Shown: in pieces, positions 1-9,435 of the stretch
How positions within the stretch are numbered: the stretch's first letter is position 1
How the letters are laid out: every line of letters begins with the position of its first letter
Assembly (NCBI GenBank): GCA_903906635.1
Contig: CAIVLE010000088.1
Span: forward strand, 24,017-88,016
Length of the DNA stretch: 64,000 bases
Origin: an uncultured Burkholderiales bacterium
GTDB lineage: Bacteria; Pseudomonadota; Gammaproteobacteria; Burkholderiales; Burkholderiaceae_C
Direction of reading: 5' to 3'
Position numbers and translations under genes: made by a program
Notes under the pieces: generated by a model
The model's input: only the letters and a program-made list of their open reading frames with translations
What the model was told of the DNA's origin: nothing
Databases searched by the model: none

Positions 1-1663
1 TGCCAACTTCGAGCGTGCCCTTTTTGTTTTCCTCGTTGGACATCCAAGCGCCGCCAGAGGTGAACAGGCGCAAGGCCTCGGTGCGCTCCAGCAGGTTGTG
101 GTCGCCTTGGAGCTTGGCACCGCCTAGTGTCTTGCCTGTGATCAACCAGTGCACGCCCACCCAGGGGTTGTAGCTGGTGGCGCGGTTGCCATCCGTGCCT
201 GCGGCCAGGGGGATGCCCATGTCGCGAATGCGCTGGATCGGAGGGGCATTGGCCGAGACTTGTGGGCCATAGCGCTTGAGGAAGGCCTCGCCGTCCAAGG
301 ACATGCGGTTTTGGATGTTGATGCTGCCGCCCAGGGCCGCCACACGCTCCAAGGTTTGGGGGGAGAGCGTTTCGCAGTGGTCCAATCCCCAGCGCAAGCC
401 CGTGAGGGGCACTTCGCGGTGCACTTGTTCCAGCACGCCCAAGATGCGCTGCGCCGTGGCGTCAAAGCTCGCGTGCATGCGAAACGGCCAGCGTTGAGCG
501 GCCAAGAATTTGCCCACCGCCGTGAGTTGGCTCTCCATCACCGCCGGAATGGTGGGCGGCGCCTTGTCAAAGTTGGTCACGTCACCCGCAGCCCAGACGA
601 TGTACTCACCCGCGCCCAGCATGCGGAAGTAGTCGTCGCCTTGGCCCACTTGGACCATCTTGCTCCAGGCCTGGTAGTTGTCAATTTCTTTGCCGCCGGC
701 TTGCGCAAACAGCTCGTAGCCGATGCGCATGGTCATTTTTTTGTCGCGTGCCAGCTGGGCAATGGCAGCGTAGTTGTCGGGGTAGTTTTGACCCCCACCA
801 CCCGCGTCGATCACGCTGGTCAGACCCAGTCGGTTGTTCTCGCGCATGAAATGCTGGGTCGACAAAATTTGGTCATCGGGGGACAAGCGTGGAATCTTCA
901 GCCACGTGTTGACCAAAGCGGGCAGACCGATGGTGGCCACCAGCAAGCCGGTGGGGTTGCCCGCACCATCGCGCTCAATTTGGCCGCCAAAGGGGTTGGG
1001 CGTGTCTTTGTTCCAGCCCAGCACGCGCAAGCCGGCGCGGTTGATCCAGGCGCGGTCGTACAAGTGCATGATCATGGCCGGCGTGTCGCCGGTGGCGGCG
1101 TTGATTTCGTCCAGGGTGGGAAAGCGTTTTTCGGCAAACTGCGCCCAGGTCCAGCCACCAATCACCTGCACCCAATGGGGTGAGGGCGTGCGTTGCGCTT
1201 GGATGCGCAAGATTTCTAAGCCATGGCTGAGCGAGGACAACCCGTCCCAGCGCACCTCCATCGAGTAGGTCAAGCCGCCGCGAATGAAGTGGGTGTGGGC
1301 GTCGTTCAAGCCCGGCACGATGGTGCGTTTTTGGGCATCGATGATGCGGGTGTTGGGGCCTTTGTGGCGCATCACCTCGTCATCGCTGCCAATGGCCAAA
1401 ATTTTGCCCTCGGCAACAGCGATGGCGCTGGCCGAAGCTTGTTTGGGGTTGAGGGTGGCGATGCGTGCGTTGAAGATGAGGGTCTCAGCCTCGGGTGCAG
1501 GCGCCCACAAGGTGGCGCACCCGCTGATCGAGGACAAACTGCCCACTGCCACGCCCCCGCCAATCAGGTCGCGTAAAAACTGGCGTCGTCCGAAGTAGCT
1601 TTGCGCGTTCTCTGAAGGGGTTTGGCAGGCGAGGTCGGTGCAGTCGGGTTGCAAGCAAATCAT
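1..1663 (-). CDS. Amidohydrolase family 3 (YtcJ-like) protein with Tat/lipobox-like N-terminus; C-terminus runs off the window
   Basis: Reverse-strand translation from ATG at 1663: MICLQPDCTDLACQTPSENAQSYFGRRQFLRDLIGGGVAVGSLSSISGC...VPGLNDAHTHF...; open to the window edge (ends ...KGTLEVG). Not in the ORF track because it has no stop inside the window. Confidence 0.85.
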   Translation of the reverse strand, partial: MICLQPDCTDLACQTPSENAQSYFGRRQFLRDLIGGGVAVGSLSSISGCATLWAPAPEAETLIFNARIATLNPKQASASAIAVAEGKILAIGSDDEVMRHKGPNTRIIDAQKRTIVPGLNDAHTHFIRGGLTYSMEVRWDGLSSLSHGLEILRIQAQRTPSPHWVQVIGGWTWAQFAEKRFPTLDEINAATGDTPAMIMHLYDRAWINRAGLRVLGWNKDTPNPFGGQIERDGAGNPTGLLVATIGLPALVNTWLKIPRLSPDDQILSTQHFMRENNRLGLTSVIDAGGGGQNYPDNYAAIAQLARDKKMTMRIGYELFAQAGGKEIDNYQAWSKMVQVGQGDDYFRMLGAGEYIVWAAGDVTNFDKAPPTIPAVMESQLTAVGKFLAAQRWPFRMHASFDATAQRILGVLEQVHREVPLTGLRWGLDHCETLSPQTLERVAALGGSINIQNRMSLDGEAFLKRYGPQVSANAPPIQRIRDMGIPLAAGTDGNRATSYNPWVGVHWLITGKTLGGAKLQGDHNLLERTEALRLFTSGGAWMSNEENKKGTLEVG

Positions 1664-1848
1664 GAGGCGTCTCCAAGTTTTGCCGCGCATCATGGCTGGC
1701 CGTGCGCCATGAGCCTGACACGTTGGTGACTGGTTTGGGGCTGTCACCTAGGTACATACCCAAAGGGAAAACGCTGAGGTGCTAGCGCGCGATCGTCATT
1801 AGCATGGCAGAAGTTTTTGTAGAAACCTCATTCCTCCCAGGAGACGCC

Positions 1849-2328
1849 ATGCCCAATTACTCCCTCAATGTCGACGGAGCCTCACACACGGTTCAAGCTG
1901 AGGCGGACGAACCGTTGCTGTACGCATTGACCGACAAACTCAAACTCAAAGGCCCCAAGTTCGGTTGTGGTTTGGCGCAGTGCGGCACCTGCACCGTGTT
2001 GGTAGACGGCAAACCCACGCGTTCGTGTGTCACGCCCACCAGCGTGGCGGTGGGCAAGTCCATTCGCACCCTGGACGGTTTGTCGAAAAACGGTCAATTG
2101 CACCCAGTGCAAGAGGCCTTTGTGCATGAGCAAGCGGCCCAGTGCGGCTATTGCTCCAATGGCTGGATCATGAACAGCGTGGCTTTGCTGGAGAAAACAC
2201 CCAAGCCCACCCAGGCCCAGATCAAACAAGCCTTTGCCAATGTGCAATGCCGCTGTGGTACCCAAATTGCCATCATGCGTGCGGTCAAACGCGCCAGCGA
2301 CACCATGACCCCTAACGCCAAAGCCTGA
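1849..2328 (+). CDS. (2Fe-2S)-binding protein, isoquinoline 1-oxidoreductase alpha-like subunit
   Basis: Two 2Fe-2S cysteine motif sets (GCGLAQCGTC; CGYCSNGW...CRCGT); GGAG RBS upstream of ATG 1849; followed by the Mo-binding subunit. Confidence 0.92.
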   Translation: MPNYSLNVDGASHTVQAEADEPLLYALTDKLKLKGPKFGCGLAQCGTCTVLVDGKPTRSCVTPTSVAVGKSIRTLDGLSKNGQLHPVQEAFVHEQAAQCGYCSNGWIMNSVALLEKTPKPTQAQIKQAFANVQCRCGTQIAIMRAVKRASDTMTPNAKA

Positions 2329-2338
2329 AGGAGCCACC

Positions 2339-4633
2339 ATGAACACACCCAAGCTTTCTCGTCGTGAATTCATCCAAACTCAAGGCGCTCTCATCGTGGG
2401 CGCCAGTGGATCTGTCTTTGTGGGCGATGCCCTGGCTCAAGCCGCAGCCCCGGTGGTGATTGGTCCACAACCCACCGCCCTGGACACCTGGATTCGCATT
2501 GCCACCAACGGGCATGTGACGGCCAACTTTGGCAAGATGGATTGCGGCCAAGGCCTTGACACCGCCATCGCGCAGATCGTGGCCGAAGAGCTCGATGTCT
2601 CGATGGACTCGGTCACCGTGGTGATGGGCGACACCCGACTCACGCCCAACCAAGGCGGGGGCAGCGGCAGCACGGGTTTGCGCATGGGCTCGAACCCGCT
2701 GCGCAATGCGGCTGCTGAAGCCCGTCGCCTATTGGTTGAAGCCGCGTCGGCCCGTTTGGGTGTGGCTGCCAGCGAACTGGCCACCGACAACGGGCGCGTG
2801 TTCGTCAAAACCAACCCCTCGCAAAGCGTGAGCTACGCCGACTTGATTGGCGGCAAAGACTTTGGCGCTTCCATGAAATGGAACAACGCCATTGGCAACG
2901 GCATGAACGCCCAAGGCATGGCCAAGCCCAAAGACGTTTCACAGTACAAAGTCGTAGGTCAAGGCATCAAGCGCAAAGACATTGCGGACAAGGTTGGCGC
3001 GAAAGAGCACTACACCGCTCACATCCGCCCCGAGAACCTCTTGCACGCCCGTGCGGTTCGTCCTCCCGTGGCCGGCGCAGTCCCCGTGTCGGTGGATGCC
3101 GCCTCGATTGCAGATATTCCCGGCGCCAAGCACTTTGTCAAAGGCGGCTTTGTGGCCGTGTTGGCTGAGACCGAGTGGAATGCCGTGCGTGCATCGCGCC
3201 AACTCAAGGTCACCTGGTCAGATGTGAAAGGCCCCTTGGGGGCAGGAGAAACCAACGTGTTCGAGCACATCCGCTCGGCTCCTGTCACCGCGTCCAATGC
3301 CATTCCCATCTTTGGCGGTAAAAAAGACTACGACCCCAAACCGACTTTGGCCGCTTTGGCTGCATCCAAGCGCGTGATTGAGGCTGAGTATGAGTGCTCT
3401 TTTCAATCACATGCGCGTATTTCACCCTCCTGTGGCGTGGTCGATGTCAAAGGCGACCAAGTGCAAATTTGGGCCGATGTGCAAAAGCCGCATTACTTGC
3501 GTGAAGGCATTGCCAAGTTCTTAGGCTTGCCCGAGGCCAATGTGCAAGTCAAGTGGATGCACGGCGCTGGCTCCTATGGACGCAGCGACGCGGATGAGGC
3601 GCCTTATGAGGCCGCGCTCTTGTCCAAAGAGTTTGGTCGCCCCGTGCGCATGCAATGGTCGCGCGCCGAGGGCATGGCCTGGGACCCCAAGGCGCCAGCT
3701 GCGGTGGTCACTTTGAAAGCGGGGTTGGACGACGCCAACAACGTCACCGGCTGGTTGTTCAAAGTCAAGGGCTTCAACGGCTGGGATGTCAAGTTCAACG
3801 CCGAGAGCCCAGAGCACACTCTGGTGGGCATGCAAACCGGGCATAAAAAATGGTCGGCCTACAACTTCAACGTACCTGAGGAAAGCTACAAGTTCAACAA
3901 CCATGTGCACTGGTGGGAAACCATCCCGCCCTACATGGAGCAGGCCTCGCCCATGCGCACCGCCCACATGCGTGCGCCCCAAGAAATGCAAACCCGTTTT
4001 GGTCAAGAGTGTTTCATGGACGAAGTGGCACACGCCACAGGCATGGATCCGGTGGCATTTCGCTTAAAGCACATGCAAGACCCACGTGAGGCCGATGTGG
4101 TCAAAGCGGCCACCGAGAAGCTGGGCTGGGCGCCCCGCACCCAGCCTCGTGGCAAGTCCAACGCCAAGGTCATGACTGGTCGAGGCATGGCTTTGCATGC
4201 CGGTTATGGCTCGTATGCAGCTGTGGCGTGCGAAGTGGAGGTGCACCGCGACACCGGCCGTGTGTGGGTCAAGCGCTTGGTGATTGCCAACGATTGCGGC
4301 TTGATCGTCAACCCGATTGGCGTGCGCGCAGCGATGGAGGGGCAAATCATGCAAGGCATCAGCCGTGCGTTGTACGAAGAAGTGCACTTTGACGCCGAGC
4401 GCGTCAACAGCGTGGACTGGAACAGCTACCGCATTGCCAACCTAGATGACATTCCGGGTCAGGTGGAGATCGTGTTGCTCAACCGTCCCGACAAGCCGAT
4501 TGGGGGTGCCGGAGAGCCTGCCATCGTGTGCTTCCCAGCAGCCATCGCCAATGCCGTGTTTGATGCCACGGGCGTGCGCATTCGCCGCTACCCCTTGGCG
4601 CCCGCTCGCGTCAAGCAAGCACTGACCACCTGA
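2339..4633 (+). CDS. Xanthine dehydrogenase family molybdopterin-binding subunit (IorB-like), Tat signal
   Basis: SRREFIQTQGALIVGAS Tat motif; Mo-hydroxylase motifs (QGGGSGSTGLRMG, GGAGEPAIVCFPAAIANAVFDATG). Confidence 0.92.
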   Translation: MNTPKLSRREFIQTQGALIVGASGSVFVGDALAQAAAPVVIGPQPTALDTWIRIATNGHVTANFGKMDCGQGLDTAIAQIVAEELDVSMDSVTVVMGDTRLTPNQGGGSGSTGLRMGSNPLRNAAAEARRLLVEAASARLGVAASELATDNGRVFVKTNPSQSVSYADLIGGKDFGASMKWNNAIGNGMNAQGMAKPKDVSQYKVVGQGIKRKDIADKVGAKEHYTAHIRPENLLHARAVRPPVAGAVPVSVDAASIADIPGAKHFVKGGFVAVLAETEWNAVRASRQLKVTWSDVKGPLGAGETNVFEHIRSAPVTASNAIPIFGGKKDYDPKPTLAALAASKRVIEAEYECSFQSHARISPSCGVVDVKGDQVQIWADVQKPHYLREGIAKFLGLPEANVQVKWMHGAGSYGRSDADEAPYEAALLSKEFGRPVRMQWSRAEGMAWDPKAPAAVVTLKAGLDDANNVTGWLFKVKGFNGWDVKFNAESPEHTLVGMQTGHKKWSAYNFNVPEESYKFNNHVHWWETIPPYMEQASPMRTAHMRAPQEMQTRFGQECFMDEVAHATGMDPVAFRLKHMQDPREADVVKAATEKLGWAPRTQPRGKSNAKVMTGRGMALHAGYGSYAAVACEVEVHRDTGRVWVKRLVIANDCGLIVNPIGVRAAMEGQIMQGISRALYEEVHFDAERVNSVDWNSYRIANLDDIPGQVEIVLLNRPDKPIGGAGEPAIVCFPAAIANAVFDATGVRIRRYPLAPARVKQALTT

Positions 4634-4646
4634 GGGGCGGGCCACC

Positions 4647-5630
4647 ATGTTCACCTCGATGCTTCGTCGCAGCTGGTGGCTCACTTGTCTGTGCCTGGCT
4701 TGGTGCGCCCCCTGGGCAGCCCAAGCGCAAGACAGATACCCTAGTAAGACAGTGACCTTGGTGGTGCCACAAACCGCGGGCGGCGCCAACGACGCCATTG
4801 CCCGCGTGTTGGCGCAAAAGCTCAGCGAGCAATGGGGTCAGCCCGTTGTGGTGGAAAACCGCCCGGGCGCGGGCGGCAACGTAGGCACGGCCTGGGTTGC
4901 CAAAGCCAAAAACGACGGCTACACCTTGCTGGTCAATGCTGACAGTGCCCAAGTCATCAACCCGTTTCTGTATCAGCGCACCGGTTTTGACCCGGTGAAG
5001 GACTTCGACCCCGTGGCCCCTTTGGCCAAGGCCGGTTATGTGTTGGTGGCCAACCCAGCACTGCCTGCCAACAACGTGGCCGAACTGATTGCCTTGTCCA
5101 AGTCCAAGCCCGAGCCCCTGGCCATCGCGTCAGCGGGCAACGGCACTTTGAACCACTTGATTGGCGAGATGCTGCAAAAAGCCACCGCCATCCAGTTGCA
5201 GCACATCCCCTACAAAGGCGCTGCCATGGCCGCCACCGATGTGGTGGGCGGTCAAGTGCCCTTGTCGGTGCAAAGCATGCCCTCATCCATTGCCTTCATC
5301 CGTTCGGGCAAGCTCAAGGTGTTGGGAGTTGTCAATGAAAAGCGCTTGGCTGCATTGCCCGACGCCCCCACGATTGGAGAGACCGTCAAGGGTTTTGGTG
5401 CCACGCCCTGGTACGGCATGTTTGCACCCGCGGGCACGCCCAAACACATCCTGGCGCAAATTCAAGATGAGGTGGGCAAAGCCCTTGACACCAAGGAAAC
5501 CCAAGACAAGTTGGCGACTCTGGGCTGTGAGCCTTTCAAAGGCACGGCCGATCAACTGGCTATCATCGTGCGCGACGACTTGCAGCGCTGGTCGCGCATC
5601 GTCAAAGATTCGGGTGCGAAGGTTGATTAG
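4647..5630 (+). CDS. Tripartite tricarboxylate transporter substrate-binding protein (Bug/TctC family)
   Basis: Signal peptide plus YPSKTVTLVVPQTAGGANDAIAR...VVENRPGAGGNVGT. Confidence 0.93.
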   Translation: MFTSMLRRSWWLTCLCLAWCAPWAAQAQDRYPSKTVTLVVPQTAGGANDAIARVLAQKLSEQWGQPVVVENRPGAGGNVGTAWVAKAKNDGYTLLVNADSAQVINPFLYQRTGFDPVKDFDPVAPLAKAGYVLVANPALPANNVAELIALSKSKPEPLAIASAGNGTLNHLIGEMLQKATAIQLQHIPYKGAAMAATDVVGGQVPLSVQSMPSSIAFIRSGKLKVLGVVNEKRLAALPDAPTIGETVKGFGATPWYGMFAPAGTPKHILAQIQDEVGKALDTKETQDKLATLGCEPFKGTADQLAIIVRDDLQRWSRIVKDSGAKVD

Positions 5631-5646
5631 CCACTTGCGAGAACAC

Positions 5647-6621
5647 ATGAACACACGACAGTTTTTGGCGGCACTTTTGGGTGCCGCTTCTTTTTGGGGG
5701 GGCTGGGTTGCATCAGCGGCCGAGCCTTTTGCGACGCGCCCCGTCAAGTTATTGATCGGCTTTGCGCCGGGCGGCAGCTCCGACACGGTGGCACGCATCA
5801 TGGCGCCTCGCATGGGCGAGTTGCTCAAGCAGTCGGTGGTGATTGAAAACCGCCCAGGTGCAGGCGGCAACATCGCCTCGGAGCAATTGGTCAAGGCCCC
5901 CGCTGACGGTTACACCATCATGCTGGGCACCATTGGTTCATTGGCGGTGAACCAGCACATCAACAAGCTCAGCTACAACCCCGTCACTGACATGCAGGCT
6001 TTGAGCATGGCCATCGTGTTTCCTAACGTTTTGGTGGTCAATGCCAACAGCGACATTCGCTCGCTTGACGACTATGTGCGCCAAGGCAAAGCCGAGCGCT
6101 CGCGCGTGTCCTTTGGCTCTTCGGGCATTGGCAGTGCAGGGCACTTGGCCGGTGAGTTGTTCAAGGCCACGGCCAACCTCAACAACCAGCATGTGGCTTA
6201 CAGGGGGGGCGCACCTGCCATGAATGATTTGTTAGGCGGGGTGCTGCCCTCGATCTTCTCCAGCCCCACCGATGCCATGCAGTTCATCCAAAACGGCAAG
6301 CTGCGCCCGCTGGCCGTGACCAGTGCCAAACGCATGGACGTGTTGCCCAATGTGCCCACCATTGCCGAGTTGGGCTATGCTGGGTTTGAGGCCGTTAACT
6401 GGTACGCCTTCACCGCACCTTTGCGCACCCCCCCAGAGGTGGTCAAGCGTTTGAACGAGGTGATCACCGCCACCTTGAACGATCCGCATGTGGCCGCGCA
6501 GCTGCGCAAAATGGGATTGGTTCCTACACCCACCTCCCCCGAAGACGCAGCGCGCTACATGCGCTTGGAGAGCGAGAAGTGGGGCGCAATTGTGCGCAGT
6601 GCAGGCATTCACGGAGATTGA
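5647..6621 (+). CDS. Tripartite tricarboxylate transporter substrate-binding protein (Bug/TctC family)
   Basis: RPVKLLIGFAPGGSSDTVAR...VVIENRPGAGGNIASE; ATG at 5647 in frame with listed ORF 5161..6621. Confidence 0.92.
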   Translation: MNTRQFLAALLGAASFWGGWVASAAEPFATRPVKLLIGFAPGGSSDTVARIMAPRMGELLKQSVVIENRPGAGGNIASEQLVKAPADGYTIMLGTIGSLAVNQHINKLSYNPVTDMQALSMAIVFPNVLVVNANSDIRSLDDYVRQGKAERSRVSFGSSGIGSAGHLAGELFKATANLNNQHVAYRGGAPAMNDLLGGVLPSIFSSPTDAMQFIQNGKLRPLAVTSAKRMDVLPNVPTIAELGYAGFEAVNWYAFTAPLRTPPEVVKRLNEVITATLNDPHVAAQLRKMGLVPTPTSPEDAARYMRLESEKWGAIVRSAGIHGD

Positions 6622-6622
6622 T

Positions 6623-7906
6623 ATGAGCGCCACGATGGCTGAAAAAATACTGGCCCAACGTTCGGGCCAAACCCAGGTGCACGCGGGCGACATCGTCGTG
6701 GCGCACGTGGATTACGCGATGGTGCACGACGCCCGCGCGCCCAACGCCATTCGCATGGTTGAGAAGATGCACGCCAAGTTGCCCTTTGCCTCCAAGACCG
6801 CATGGGTGCTGGACCATTACTCTCCACCGCCAACGTTAGAGGCAGCGCAAGGCCACAGTGCCATGCGCCGTTTTGCCAAAGAGCACGGCAGCCAGCTCTA
6901 CGACATTGGTGAGGGCATATGCCACCAGGTGTTGCCCGAAGGTGGCCACCTGACCTGTGGTGACTTGGTGGTGGGCACCGACACCCACTCGGTCACCTAT
7001 GGCGCATTCAACGCGTTTGGCACCGGCATTGAAGGCACCGACGTGAGCGCTGTGATGGCCACCGGCAAAGTGTGGCTGCGTGTGCCCGAGTCGGTGCGCG
7101 TCACCCTCAACGGGCGTTTGCAACCCGGTGTCTGGGCCAAAGACCTCACGCTGTACATGTTGGGTCGCTTTGGAGCGGAGGGCTTGAACTACCGCGCCAT
7201 CGAGTACGTGGGCTCGGCCGTGAGCGCGATGGAAATTGACGACCGCATGACCCTGGCCAACCACGCCGCCGAACTCGGCGCCAAGGCTGCGCTTCTTGAA
7301 GCCGATGACAAAACCTTCGCTTGGTTGGCGGCGCACGGTGCGCGTGCACCTCAGCCTGTGTTGGCCGATGCCGACGCGGTGTATGCCGATCGCTTGGACA
7401 TTGACGCCTCGCAGCTCGCGCCGCAAGTAGCGCGCAAGCATGCGGTGGACGACGTGGTGGCGGCCCAAGAGGTGATTGGTCAAAAAATCAACTTCGCCTT
7501 GATTGGCACCTGCACCAACGGACGCTTGGATGACATGCGCCAAGCCGCTGCCATTTTGAAAGGCCGTCGTTTGGCCTCGGGCGTGCGCATGATCATCACC
7601 CCAGCATCGCGCCAAATCTACTTGGCAGCTTTGCGTGAAGGCCTGATCGAAACTTTGACCGAAGCCGGCGCGTCCGTAGAGGCCGCAGGCTGTGGCACCT
7701 GCGTGGGCATCACCAACCATTTGATCCCGGGCGACCGCGAGGTGGTGATCTCCACGGCCAACCGTAACTTCCAAGGCCGCTTGGGTAATCACGAGGCCGA
7801 GATCTGGCTGGGCTCGGCGGCCACCGTGGCCGCATCTGCCTTGACCGGGCGCATCACCGATCCGCGCACCGTCGAAGGCGGGCAATGGGAGGCCAGCCAT
7901 GTCTGA
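6623..7906 (+). CDS. 3-isopropylmalate dehydratase large subunit-like (aconitase superfamily) hydratase
   Basis: GTDTHSVTYGAFNAFGTGIEGTDVSAVMATGKVWLRVPES; Fe-S cysteines GTCTNGR and GCGTCVG; followed by LeuD-like subunit. Confidence 0.9.
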   Translation: MSATMAEKILAQRSGQTQVHAGDIVVAHVDYAMVHDARAPNAIRMVEKMHAKLPFASKTAWVLDHYSPPPTLEAAQGHSAMRRFAKEHGSQLYDIGEGICHQVLPEGGHLTCGDLVVGTDTHSVTYGAFNAFGTGIEGTDVSAVMATGKVWLRVPESVRVTLNGRLQPGVWAKDLTLYMLGRFGAEGLNYRAIEYVGSAVSAMEIDDRMTLANHAAELGAKAALLEADDKTFAWLAAHGARAPQPVLADADAVYADRLDIDASQLAPQVARKHAVDDVVAAQEVIGQKINFALIGTCTNGRLDDMRQAAAILKGRRLASGVRMIITPASRQIYLAALREGLIETLTEAGASVEAAGCGTCVGITNHLIPGDREVVISTANRNFQGRLGNHEAEIWLGSAATVAASALTGRITDPRTVEGGQWEASHV

Positions 7907-8423
7907 GCAGTTGATTCAAACCACCGCCTGGGTGCTGGGAGATGATGTCAACACCGACCTCAATTGCTCGGGCAAATACCTGCCAGGCAAAGACGAGGCC
8001 TACATCGCGGCCCACGCCTTTGAAGCCCTCGATCCGAGTTTTGTGCAACGCTTCAAGTCGGGCGACATCATCGTGGCGGGCACCCACTTTGGCATCAACT
8101 CCTCACGCGAGCAGGCGGTGCACATCTTGCGTCGCATGGGCGTGGCGGCCATCGTGGCACCGTCCTTTGGGCGTCAGTTTTTCCGCAACGCCATCAACAA
8201 CGGACTGTTGGTGTTGGAGTGCGACACCCGCGGTTGGCCCAACGGCTCCTCAGTGCGCTTGGACCTGCAAGTCCACACCTTTGAAGTCCTCTCCAGCGAC
8301 GCCTCTCAGGCGCCTATCGTGCGTAGTTTCAGGGCATTACCCGACGCCATCTTGGCCATCTTGCGCGAGGGCGGCTTGATTCCATTCTTGAAAAAATACC
8401 CCAATTGGGAAGTCCCCGCATGA
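7899..8423 (+). CDS. 3-isopropylmalate dehydratase small subunit-like (LeuD-like) hydratase
   Basis: LGDDVNTDLNCSGKYL...GTHFGINSSREQAVHILRRMGVAAIVAPSFGRQFFRNAINNGLLVLE. Confidence 0.9.
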   Translation: MSEQLIQTTAWVLGDDVNTDLNCSGKYLPGKDEAYIAAHAFEALDPSFVQRFKSGDIIVAGTHFGINSSREQAVHILRRMGVAAIVAPSFGRQFFRNAINNGLLVLECDTRGWPNGSSVRLDLQVHTFEVLSSDASQAPIVRSFRALPDAILAILREGGLIPFLKKYPNWEVPA

Positions 8424-9334
8424 GCAGCACCTCTCGCACCTTAGGCCGCGTTGCGCGCATTCGACAAGCCTTTCAAGAGCGCTTAGGCAGCGTCAAACAG
8501 CGCGCTTTGGTCGCCCCCGGCATCTACGACGGCTATGGCGCGCGACTGGTGGCCCAAGCCGGATTTGAAGCCGCTTATATGACGGGCAACGGCGTGTCGG
8601 CCTGTTTGCTGGGGCGCCCCGATGTGGGGCTGATTGATTTGACACAAATGGCCAACCACGCCCGCAACGTCGCGGCTTGCATGGATTTGCCGCTGATTTG
8701 TGACGCCGACACCGGCTATGGCGGTATCGTGGCTTTGCAGCGCACGGTGGCCGAGTTTGAGGCCGCAGGTGTGGCGGCTATTCACATCGAAGACCAATGC
8801 TCGCCCAAGCGTTGCGCCCAGTTGCCTGGCGCGCGCACGGTGCTGCCGTTTGACGAGGCTGTGGCCAAAATTGCCGCCGCCGTTGCCGCGCGCCATGACC
8901 CTGACTTCATGGTGATTGGGCGCACCGACAGCGCAGCCTCGATGGGCTTGGACGAGGCCATTCGCCGCGCCCAAGCTTTTGCACAGGCAGGAGCCGGGGC
9001 CGTGTTTGTCGAGCTCAAAGGGCACGCGGGCATCTTGGCCGACATTGGCCGCGTTGCAGATCTCGTGCCCGTGCCCTGTGTGGTCAACATCGACGCCGGG
9101 GGCGCACTGGCCGACCTGAGGTCCGAGCACTTGCACACCCACGGCATTGGCGTGGCGATCTACCCTGGCATGATTCGCAACGCCGTGGGTTTTGCCATGC
9201 GCGAAGCCTTGGGGCTCCTCCAGCGCGACGGCAGCACCGCCCAGGTGCGCCCTCGCATGCTGTCTTCGCGCGAGTACAACGACGTGTTGGGCTTGCCCGA
9301 TGTAGAGGCGTGGGAACAGCGCTTCGACCTTTAA
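8420..9334 (+). CDS. PEP mutase/isocitrate lyase superfamily C-C lyase (2-methylisocitrate/2,3-dimethylmalate lyase-like)
   Basis: CDADTGYGG and EDQCSPKRCA motifs; ATGA overlap with preceding stop. Confidence 0.88.
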   Translation: MSSTSRTLGRVARIRQAFQERLGSVKQRALVAPGIYDGYGARLVAQAGFEAAYMTGNGVSACLLGRPDVGLIDLTQMANHARNVAACMDLPLICDADTGYGGIVALQRTVAEFEAAGVAAIHIEDQCSPKRCAQLPGARTVLPFDEAVAKIAAAVAARHDPDFMVIGRTDSAASMGLDEAIRRAQAFAQAGAGAVFVELKGHAGILADIGRVADLVPVPCVVNIDAGGALADLRSEHLHTHGIGVAIYPGMIRNAVGFAMREALGLLQRDGSTAQVRPRMLSSREYNDVLGLPDVEAWEQRFDL

Positions 9335-9435
9335 TGCGAAAGGTTGTTGCACAACTTCACTTGAAATTAACGTTCAAGCCCCACAATTAACCCTCCTGCA
9401 GCCCAAGGCTGTGTTGATATTGAGAGGGTCAATCC

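Noticed and set aside
149-1183. 344-aa plus-strand ORF
   Set aside because: Antisense to the amidohydrolase read on the minus strand; His/Gln/Gly-rich composition typical of antisense GC-rich frames.
6836-7900. 354-aa minus-strand ORF
   Set aside because: Antisense to the LeuC-like gene; no domain signature.
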